Assembly (NCBI GenBank): GCA_001464375.1
Contig: LNEW01000177.1
Coordinates: forward strand, 1-63,841
Length of the DNA stretch: 63,841 nucleotides
Direction: 5' to 3'
From: Rhodospirillales bacterium Ga0074136
GTDB lineage: Bacteria; Pseudomonadota; Alphaproteobacteria; Acetobacterales; Acetobacteraceae
Each line of letters begins with the position of its first letter. Position 1 is the stretch's first letter. The position numbers and the translations under genes were made by a program. The notes beneath the pieces are model-generated. The model was not told the origin of the DNA. It saw nothing but the letters and a program-made list of their open reading frames with translations, and did no database searches. Positions 1-6,287 of the stretch are shown here, piece after piece.

Positions 1-201
1 CTGGACGCCGAGAAGCTGGCGGTCGCGAAACCGGATTCGATCGTTATGCACCCCGGCCCGATGAACCGCGGCGTGGAGATCGACAGCGCCATCGCCGACC
101 ACCCGACGCGCAGCGTGATCGGGGAGCAGGTGGAGATGGGCGTGGCGTGCCGGATGGCGGTGCTGGATATCCTGGCGCGGCGGCTGCCGCGGAACCGGTG
201 A
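1..201 (+). CDS. pyrB: Aspartate carbamoyltransferase catalytic subunit, C-terminal end (partial)
   Basis: This is the last 66 codons of a gene entering from the left edge, in frame 1, ending at TGA 199-201. The segment [11 protein letters not shown] followed by a helix ending in [11 protein letters not shown] is the conserved C-terminus of ATCase, the enzyme joining carbamoyl phosphate and aspartate in pyrimidine synthesis. The N-terminal carbamoyl-phosphate domain lies outside the window. A dihydroorotase homologue follows at 885, as in pyrB-pyrC' operons, and the next ORF starts inside the pyrB stop (GTGA). The family is clear; only the fragment is visible. Confidence 0.93.
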   Translation: MDAEKLAVAKPDSIVMHPGPMNRGVEIDSAIADHPTRSVIGEQVEMGVACRMAVLDILARRLPRNR

Positions 202-644
202 GCGAGCCGCGGCTTGCCCGCCCGGAGGAAGCGCCGGCGCTGCGCGCCCTGGTGCGAGCGGCCTACGCCATCTACGTCCCGCGCCTGGGGCGCGAACCCG
301 CGCCGATGCTCGACGACTACGCCGCGCGCATCGCCGCCGGCCAGGCCTACGTGCTGGAACAGGACGGCGCGCTGGTCGGCGCGCTGATCCTCGAGAACGA
401 GCCCGATGGGCTGATGCTCTACAACATCGCGGTGTCGCCAGCGGCGCAGGGCCAGGGCGTGGGCCGCCGCCTGATCGCTTTCACCGAGGCCGAGGCGCGC
501 CGGCGCGGCTACGCCGTGCTGCGCCTCTACACCAACGAGCTCATGGTCGAGAACGTCGCGATGTACGGGCACCTCGGCTTCACCGAGACGCATCGCGGCA
601 GCGAGGCGGGGCACCGGCGGGTGTATTTCGAGAAGCGGGCATGA
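198..644 (+). CDS. GNAT family N-acetyltransferase
   Basis: This is a 148-residue single-domain GNAT protein. The acetyl-CoA pyrophosphate loop reads QGQGVGRRL (Q/RxxGxG/A), preceded by the beta strand LYNIAVSP and followed by the C-terminal motif [13 protein letters not shown], typical of small-substrate acetyltransferases. I chose the GTG at 198 because it overlaps the pyrB stop by 3 bases and starts directly before the GNAT fold. An in-frame ATG at 147 would add 17 residues inside pyrB that do not look like the family. The acceptor substrate cannot be inferred. It is co-transcribed with pyrB and the small ORF at 641, which overlaps its stop. Confidence 0.85.
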   Translation: MSEPRLARPEEAPALRALVRAAYAIYVPRLGREPAPMLDDYAARIAAGQAYVLEQDGALVGALILENEPDGLMLYNIAVSPAAQGQGVGRRLIAFTEAEARRRGYAVLRLYTNELMVENVAMYGHLGFTETHRGSEAGHRRVYFEKRA

Positions 645-802
645 CACTGCTGAGCAGCGCGCTGGAGAATCTCGTCGCGCTGCTCGCGCTCAGCGCCATT
701 CCGGCGATCGTTGTCGGACGGCAGCTCCGACCGGGTGCGCTGGCCGCGCTCTCGCTCGGCTTCGGCACCGGCGCGTTCGTCTGGCCAAAGGCGGCGCAGT
801 GA
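641..802 (+). CDS. Small hydrophobic membrane protein (53 aa)
   Basis: A 53-codon ORF begins at ATG 641, overlapping the stop of the acetyltransferase (ATGA), and ends at TGA 800-802. The translation starts [20 protein letters not shown] and has two hydrophobic stretches, roughly residues 9-21 and 30-45, separated by GRQLRPG, suggesting one or two short membrane passes. The overlap, compatible base composition and lack of another explanation for this gap support it as a real gene. I do not recognise the family, and no function is proposed. Confidence 0.5.
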   Translation: MTLLSSALENLVALLALSAIPAIVVGRQLRPGALAALSLGFGTGAFVWPKAAQ

Positions 803-850
803 AGCCCAGCGCGGCCAGATCCGGCAGGGCCAATGCCCGGGCGCGGGCGG

Positions 851-879
851 CTGGCAGGACTCGCGCAGGCGTCTATAAC
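851..879 (+). promoter_or_regulatory. Candidate sigma-70 promoter for pyrC', possibly leaderless
   Basis: A CTGGCA hexamer (851-856) and TATAAC (874-879) are separated by 17 bases, a good sigma-70 arrangement. The expected transcription start would fall at about 885-888, on the ATG-ATG that opens the next gene, and no purine-rich ribosome binding site precedes that ATG. The mRNA could therefore be leaderless. This is prediction from spacing only. Confidence 0.35.
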
Positions 880-884
880 CATCG

Positions 885-2165
885 GTGATGCGCGACCTCC
901 TGATCACGAATGCACGTCTCCTCGATCCCGCCTCCGGCCTCGACGGGCCGGGATCGCTGCTGGTGCGGGAGGGGGCGATTGCCGACCTCGGCCCGGGGCT
1001 GAGCGCACCGGAGGGGGCCGAGACGCTGGATGCCAACGGGGCGTGCCTGGCACCCGGTCTGGTGGACCTGCGCGCGAACCTCGGCGAACCAGGGGCGGAG
1101 CATCGGGAGAGCATCGCGAGCGCCGCACAGGCCGCTGCGGCGGGGGGCATCACCACGCTGTGCGTGCTGCCGGATACCGATCCGGCGTTGGATGATCCCG
1201 CGCTGCTGTCCTTCATGATCCGCCGCGGCGAGGCGACGGGGTCGGTGGCGCTGCTGCCCTATGGCGCGGCGACGGCGGGCTGCGCGGGCAAGGAGTTGGC
1301 GGAATTCGGGCTGCTGCGGGAGGCGGGGGCGATCGCCTTCACGGATGGCGCGAAGGCGATCGGGTCGGCGCGGATGATGCGGATCGCGCTGTCCTATGCG
1401 CGGGCGTTCGGCGCCTTCGTGGTGCAGCATCCGGAGGAGCCGTCGCTGGCCATCGGCGGCGCGGCAACGGAAGGCGAGCTGGCCACGCGGCTCGGCCTGC
1501 CGGGCATCCCGCCGGCGGCGGAGGCGATGATGGTGGCGCGGGATATCGCGCTGGCGCGGCTGACGGGGGGGCATGTGCATTTCGCGCACCTGTCGACCGG
1601 CGCGGCGCTGGACCTCGTGCGTGCGGCGAAGGCGGAGGGGCTGCGCGTGACCTGCGACACGGCGCCGCCGTATTTCGACCTGAACGAGACGGCGATCGGC
1701 GACTATCGGACCTACGCCAAGCTGTCGCCACCGTTGCGGGCGGAGGCGGACCGGCAGGCGGTGGTGGCCGCACTTGCGGATGGCACGATCGATGCGATCG
1801 CGTCGGACCACCAGCCGCGCGATGCGGATGACAAGCGCCTGCCTTTTGCGCAGGCCGAGGCCGGCGGCGCGGGGCTGGCGACGCTGCTCGGCGTGACCTT
1901 GGCGCGGGTCCATGGCGGGGATGTATCCATGCTGGCGGCGCTGGGGTTGCTGACGTGCAGGCCGGCGGCGCTGCTGGGGCTGCCGGTGGGGCGGCTGGCA
2001 CGCGGTGCGCCGGCGGACCTGGTGCTGTTCCACCCCGACCGGGGCTGGAAGGTCGAGGCCGGGAAGCTGCCGGGGAAGGCGCAGAACTCGCCCTTCGACG
2101 GGCGGGCGCTGGAGGGGCGCGTGCTCGGCACCTGGAAGGCCGGTCGGCGGGTGTTTTCGGCGTGA
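885..2165 (+). CDS. pyrC': Dihydroorotase homologue lacking the HxH metal motif (PyrC'/PyrX-type)
   Basis: This 426-residue protein has the amidohydrolase fold of class I dihydroorotases (N-terminal LLITNARLLDP, C-terminal GRVLGTWKAGRRVF). The first metal-binding motif, normally DxHxH, reads D61-L-R63-A-N65, so both histidines are gone. The usual His pair after strand 5 is replaced by APPYFDLNE, although HFAHLST and D308-H309 persist. In pseudomonads such inactive PyrC' proteins follow pyrB and are needed for ATCase assembly rather than catalysis; a structural role here is inferred from the motif loss and the pyrB linkage. An active pyrC is then expected elsewhere in the genome. The stop overlaps the GTG start of plsY. 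Confidence 0.88.
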   Translation: MMRDLLITNARLLDPASGLDGPGSLLVREGAIADLGPGLSAPEGAETLDANGACLAPGLVDLRANLGEPGAEHRESIASAAQAAAAGGITTLCVLPDTDPALDDPALLSFMIRRGEATGSVALLPYGAATAGCAGKELAEFGLLREAGAIAFTDGAKAIGSARMMRIALSYARAFGAFVVQHPEEPSLAIGGAATEGELATRLGLPGIPPAAEAMMVARDIALARLTGGHVHFAHLSTGAALDLVRAAKAEGLRVTCDTAPPYFDLNETAIGDYRTYAKLSPPLRAEADRQAVVAALADGTIDAIASDHQPRDADDKRLPFAQAEAGGAGLATLLGVTLARVHGGDVSMLAALGLLTCRPAALLGLPVGRLARGAPADLVLFHPDRGWKVEAGKLPGKAQNSPFDGRALEGRVLGTWKAGRRVFSA

Positions 2166-2761
2166 TCACCGATCCTTCGGTGGGGTTCCTGGTGGCGCTG
2201 CTCGGCGCCTATCTGATCGGGTCGATCCCGTTCGGGCTGCTGCTGACGCGCTGGGCGGGGCTGGGGGATATCCGGGCGATCGGGTCGGGGAATATCGGGG
2301 CGACGAATGTGCTGCGGACCGGGCGCAAGGGGCTGGCGGCGGCGACACTGCTGCTGGATGCGCTGAAGGGAGTGGCGGCGGTGCTGCTGATGCGCTGGGT
2401 GGCGCCGGAGCAGGATCTGGTGGCGGGCACGGCGGCGGTGCTGGGGCATACGCTGCCGGTGTGGCTCGGCTTCAAGGGCGGCAAGGGCGGGGCGACGGCG
2501 CTGGGGGTGTGCCTGGCGGCGATGTGGCCGGTGGCGCTGGCCTGCGCGGCGCTGTGGCTGGTGACGGCGAAGGTGGTGCGGATTTCATCCGTGGCGACGC
2601 TGGTGCCGATGGCGGCGGCGCCGCTGCTGGCGCTGGTGTTCTCCGATACCGAGCATGCGCTGATGGCGCTGCTGGTGGGGGTGCTGGTGTTCTGGCGGCA
2701 TGAGGGGAATATCCGGCGGCTGCTGGCCGGGACGGAGCCGCGGATCGGGGAGAAGCGGTAG
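2162..2761 (+). CDS. plsY: Glycerol-3-phosphate 1-acyltransferase PlsY
   Basis: This 199-residue integral membrane enzyme transfers acyl groups from acyl-phosphate to glycerol-3-phosphate, the first step of phospholipid synthesis. The three family motifs are present: SGNIGATNVLR near residue 41, the glycine-rich GFKGGKGGAT near 104 and HEGNIRRLL near 181. About five hydrophobic helices surround them, as in PlsY. The GTG start at 2162 overlaps the pyrC' stop (GTGA), indicating translational coupling. The longer in-frame extension upstream lies inside pyrC' and is not family-like. Confidence 0.95.
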   Translation: MITDPSVGFLVALLGAYLIGSIPFGLLLTRWAGLGDIRAIGSGNIGATNVLRTGRKGLAAATLLLDALKGVAAVLLMRWVAPEQDLVAGTAAVLGHTLPVWLGFKGGKGGATALGVCLAAMWPVALACAALWLVTAKVVRISSVATLVPMAAAPLLALVFSDTEHALMALLVGVLVFWRHEGNIRRLLAGTEPRIGEKR

Positions 2762-2787
2762 GCGGCCTGCGCGACGGACCGCCCCGC

Positions 2788-4083
2788 TCAATGCACCCCC
2801 GCCACCGGCACCTCCCCCGGCCCCGGCCGCCGCACCCCCACCAGCCGCCGCAGATCATCCACCCTGCCCGCCGCCACGCACGCCTTCAGCAGCGTGAACT
2901 CCACCAGATCCGTCTGCGCCCGGCTGCCCCCGATGCGTTCGCTCTCCGCCAGCAGCGGTTCCAGCGCCTCGATCGCCGCATCGAAATCCCCGCGCGCGAA
3001 TGCCACGAACCCGCGTGACGCGGCCGGGATCACCGACCCCGACGGATAGCGCCCGGCCCGCGCCAGCTCCTCCATCTGCCGGATGCGCACTTCCAGCCCT
3101 TCGCCGTCGCCGGCCACGCTTTGCGCAAGCACCACATGCAAATCCGGGAAGGCCGCGCCGGCGCGGGGGAAGTGGCTGACCGCGAAGCCATGCATCTCGC
3201 GCCAGGCGGCCTCGTCGCGCGGCGCGCCGGCGAGCTCCATCCGCCACAGGAAGGACACCGCATCCTGCAGCTTCTGCCGCGGCAACCCGCTGTGGCCGGC
3301 CAGCGAGAACGCCGCGCGATACAGACGCGTGGCCTCCGTCAAATCCCCCTCGGCCAGCGCGCTCAGCGCCTGGTGCCAGTGCAGGTGCCCATGCAGGATG
3401 CCGCCGCGGGGGTAGGTCTTGAGCCAGTCCGCCAGGAAGGCGCGCGCGGCGCCGGGCTCGCCATCCTCGTAGAACAGATGCGCCTGGGAATGGGCGATCC
3501 AGCCGCTGGCCGGCTGCCGTGCGAAGGACCGGGCGATGATGGGCCGCGCGGCATCGCGCTGGCCGTCCTCGTTCAGCGCCATGGCGTAGCTGGAGTCGAA
3601 CCACCAGTCCTCGCCGTACTGCGGTGCCAGGGCGGTCATCAGCGCCGCGAGGCGCGCCTTCTGGCCGCGCTCGCCGGAGGAGCCGTGCAGCCCGTTCGGA
3701 TTGGCCGTGGTGTTGAGCACGATCGCGTCGCGCGGCCATTGCGCCAGGTGGGCCTCCAGAACAGCGATGGTGGTGGCGACGGGTTCGGTCATCATGGTGC
3801 GGAAGAAGCGGACCTGGCTCGCCTCGCGCGCGGTGGCGCCCGGCAGCAGGGCCTCGGCCTGGTCGAGCGCGGCGCGCGCGCCGGGCGCGTCCGCGAACAT
3901 CATCAGCACCTGGGCGCGGGCAGCATGGGCCAGGGCGAAGCCCGGGTCGGCGGCAACCGCCGCGTCGAAGGCATCGAGCACGCCGGCATGCAGCATCAGC
4001 AGCAGGTCGAGCCCCCGCCCATAGGCGTCGCGCGCGGCAACGGAGGCGGTGGAGACGGGCAGGTCGTAGCGGTCCGTCAGCAT
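2788..4083 (-). CDS. TPR-repeat protein of the TTC38 family
   Basis: This 431-residue soluble helical protein has tetratricopeptide-like pairs throughout. The central part shows the histidine-containing helices typical of TTC38-like proteins (WIAHSQAHLFYEDGE near residue 195 and HGHLHWHQALSALAEGD near 230). No signal peptide or catalytic motif is visible. The start is well supported by AAGGAGG seven bases upstream of ATG 4083. It converges on plsY with 26 bp between stops and diverges from the methyltransferase at 4189. Members of this family are widespread but functionally uncharacterised in bacteria; a scaffold or binding role is only a guess. Confidence 0.8.
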   Translation of the reverse strand: MLTDRYDLPVSTASVAARDAYGRGLDLLLMLHAGVLDAFDAAVAADPGFALAHAARAQVLMMFADAPGARAALDQAEALLPGATAREASQVRFFRTMMTEPVATTIAVLEAHLAQWPRDAIVLNTTANPNGLHGSSGERGQKARLAALMTALAPQYGEDWWFDSSYAMALNEDGQRDAARPIIARSFARQPASGWIAHSQAHLFYEDGEPGAARAFLADWLKTYPRGGILHGHLHWHQALSALAEGDLTEATRLYRAAFSLAGHSGLPRQKLQDAVSFLWRMELAGAPRDEAAWREMHGFAVSHFPRAGAAFPDLHVVLAQSVAGDGEGLEVRIRQMEELARAGRYPSGSVIPAASRGFVAFARGDFDAAIEALEPLLAESERIGGSRAQTDLVEFTLLKACVAAGRVDDLRRLVGVRRPGPGEVPVAGVH

Positions 4084-4188
4084 GGGTCCTCCTTAGCGCG
4101 CGGCTTTGTATGGAGGTTAGCGCGCGACGGGCGCAGCATAGCAATCGGCCACGCGGCCGACGTGCCGCGACCCGACAGGAGCAAGGCC

Positions 4189-4974
4189 ATGGCTGATACC
4201 CCGATCGTCTTCAACGACGGCGCGGCCTATGAGCGCTTCATGGGCGTCTGGAGCCGCCTGGCGGGGGATGTCTTCCTCGACTGGGTTGCTCCGGCGCCGG
4301 GCCTGCGCTGGGCCGATGTCGGCTGCGGCAACGGCGCTTCGACCGCGATGCTGCTCGACCGCTGCGCGCCGGCCTCGGTCGAGGGCATCGACCCCTCGCC
4401 CGGGCAGCTCGCCTATGCGCGGGGCCGGCTGGCCGGGCGGCGAGCCCGCTTCGAACAGGGCAGCGCGATGGCGCTGCCCTTTGCCGACGACAGTTTCGAT
4501 GCGGCGATGATGGCGCTGGTGTTGTTCTTCGTGCCCGAACCCGCGAAGGGCGTGGCGGAAATGGTGCGGGTGGTCGCGCAGGGCGGCATCGTCGCCGCCT
4601 ATGCCTGGGACCTGGCGGGCGGTGGCTTCCCGATCGCGATGATCCACGACGAGATGCGTGCGGCCGGCATCGCGGTCCAGTTGCCGCCATCGGCGGAGGC
4701 GTCGCGGCTGGAGGCCATGCGGTCCTTGTGGGCGGACGCCGGGATGCGCGAGATCGAACTACGCCGGATCACCGTTACGCGTCACTTCCCCGATTTCGCG
4801 ACGTACTGGGCGACAAGCATCGCGAGTGCGTCGATGAACGCGGCGATGGCCGCCATGTCGCCCGATGCGGCGGAGGCGCTGCGGCGACGCGTCCTGGCCC
4901 GGCTTCCGACCGATGCGGCCGGCGGCATCACTGTCTCGGCTACCGCCAATGCCGTGAAGGGTTTGAAGGCCTGA
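4189..4974 (+). CDS. Class I SAM-dependent methyltransferase
   Basis: This 261-residue methyltransferase belongs to the UbiE/Methyltransf_11 type. Motif I is WADVGCGNGAST (residues about 42-53), the acidic end of strand 2 is EGIDPSPGQL, and the post-II segment reads FADDSFDAAMMALVLFF with EMVRVVAQGG after it. The ATG at 4189 is preceded by AGGAG eight bases upstream; the long upstream ORF in this frame is antisense to the TPR gene and is rejected. The C-terminal third is family-specific and does not reveal the substrate. It diverges from the TPR gene across a 105-bp gap. Confidence 0.87.
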   Translation: MADTPIVFNDGAAYERFMGVWSRLAGDVFLDWVAPAPGLRWADVGCGNGASTAMLLDRCAPASVEGIDPSPGQLAYARGRLAGRRARFEQGSAMALPFADDSFDAAMMALVLFFVPEPAKGVAEMVRVVAQGGIVAAYAWDLAGGGFPIAMIHDEMRAAGIAVQLPPSAEASRLEAMRSLWADAGMREIELRRITVTRHFPDFATYWATSIASASMNAAMAAMSPDAAEALRRRVLARLPTDAAGGITVSATANAVKGLKA

Positions 4975-5090
4975 CGCCGGGCGGAAGGACGCCTCCGCTA
5001 AGGCGAAAGGCCATATGGGCCCGACGGTGTATCGCCAATTGATTGAATTGCGTTCTACAATTTTCGCGTGATCATAGCCGCATCCATGCC

Positions 5091-5160
5091 CCCCCCCTGG
5101 CTGGCGCCAAAATATGGCGGGGTCCGGGGTAACACTGTTACCCCGGCCAGGGTGGGGGGG
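5091..5160. repeat. Nested inverted repeats upstream of dprA
   Basis: A perfect palindrome at 5124-5146 has 11-base arms (CCGGGGTAACA and its complement) around a single C. It sits inside a second, outer inverted repeat, CCCCCCTGGC near 5091-5103 pairing with GCCAGGGTGGGGG near 5145-5160, and a TGGCGCCA palindrome lies in the left flank. The whole could fold as an extended cruciform or RNA hairpin ending about 20 bases before the dprA GTG. It could be an operator, a terminator for the methyltransferase gene, or a dispersed element. The region just upstream (5036-5065) is an AT-rich pocket without a clear promoter. Confidence 0.6.
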
Positions 5161-5180
5161 CGGCGCCCCCACGGTCCGTC

Positions 5181-6275
5181 GTGACGCTTGCCCTCCTCCG
5201 CCTCGCCCGCACCGACGGCATCGGCCCCCTCACCTTCCGCAAGCTGCTGGCCCGCCACCGCGACGGCGATGCCGCCCTCGCCGCCCTTCCCGCGCTCTCG
5301 GTCGGCCGCAGCGCGCCCTACACCCCGCCCCCGCTCGCCGAGGCGAAGCGCGAGGCCGCGGCGCTCGCCAAACTCGGCGGCCGCTTCGTCTACCTCGACG
5401 ACCCGCTCTACCCGCCGCTGCTGGCGCTGTTGCCGGATGCGCCGCCGGTGCTGGCCGTGCTCGGCGATGCCTCGCTGCTGGCCGCGCCGGCGGTGGCGAT
5501 CGTCGGCGCCCGCAACGCCTCCGCCGCCGGGCTGCGCGTCGCCGCCGAACTCGCAGACGCCCTCGCGGCCAAGGGGCTGACGGTCATCTCCGGCCTGGCC
5601 CGCGGCATCGACACCGCAGCGCATGAGGGCGCGCTGCGCAACGGCGGCACCATCGCCGTGTTGCCCGGCGGCGTCGACATCGCCTACCCGCCCGAGAACG
5701 CCGCGCTGATCGCCCGCATCGCGGCGCGCGGGGCGGTGGTGGCGGAAGCGCCGCTCGGCACCACGCCCACCAACCGGCATTTCCCCAAGCGCAACCGCAT
5801 CGTCGCCGGGCTGTCGCTGGGCGTGGTGGTGGTGGAGGCCGCGCATCGTTCCGGCACGCTCATCACCGCGCGCCTCGCGCTGGAACAGGGGCGCGAGATC
5901 TTCGCCGTCCCCGGCTCCCCGCTCGACCCGCGCTGCCGCGGTTCGAACGACCTCATCCGCCAGGGCGCGCACCTGACCGAAACGGCGGAGGACGTGCTCG
6001 ACCACCTGCCCGAACAACCCCGCGCCGGGCCCCTGTTCGACCCGGCGCGAATGGCCGAAGCGGCCGATGAACCACCGGACTCCTTCGACCCGCCCCCGGA
6101 AGGGGCCGGTGAAGTCCTTGAACTAATTGGAATGTCACCGGTATCGGTTGACGAGGTGCTGCGACGCTGCCACCTGACTGCCCCCGAACTCCAGGTCGTG
6201 CTGACCGATCTGGAACTCGAAGGCCGGGTGCAACTCCTGCCCGGCCACCGCGTCATGCGCAGCACGAACGGGTGA
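5181..6275 (+). CDS. dprA: DNA-processing protein DprA
   Basis: This 364-residue protein delivers incoming single-stranded DNA to RecA during transformation. An N-terminal helical region (residues 1-75) is followed by the Rossmann-like domain with IVGARNASAAG, SGLARGIDTAAHEGAL, FPKRNRIVAGLS and SGTLITARLALEQGR. The C-terminal winged-helix domain (about 300-364) starts at GAGEVLELIGMSPVSVDEVLRRC. It starts with GTG at 5181. The stop is 12 bp before topA, so the two are probably co-transcribed. The dprA-topA order is common in alphaproteobacteria. Confidence 0.95.
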   Translation: MTLALLRLARTDGIGPLTFRKLLARHRDGDAALAALPALSVGRSAPYTPPPLAEAKREAAALAKLGGRFVYLDDPLYPPLLALLPDAPPVLAVLGDASLLAAPAVAIVGARNASAAGLRVAAELADALAAKGLTVISGLARGIDTAAHEGALRNGGTIAVLPGGVDIAYPPENAALIARIAARGAVVAEAPLGTTPTNRHFPKRNRIVAGLSLGVVVVEAAHRSGTLITARLALEQGREIFAVPGSPLDPRCRGSNDLIRQGAHLTETAEDVLDHLPEQPRAGPLFDPARMAEAADEPPDSFDPPPEGAGEVLELIGMSPVSVDEVLRRCHLTAPELQVVLTDLELEGRVQLLPGHRVMRSTNG

Positions 6276-6287
6276 TCCGGGACCAAT

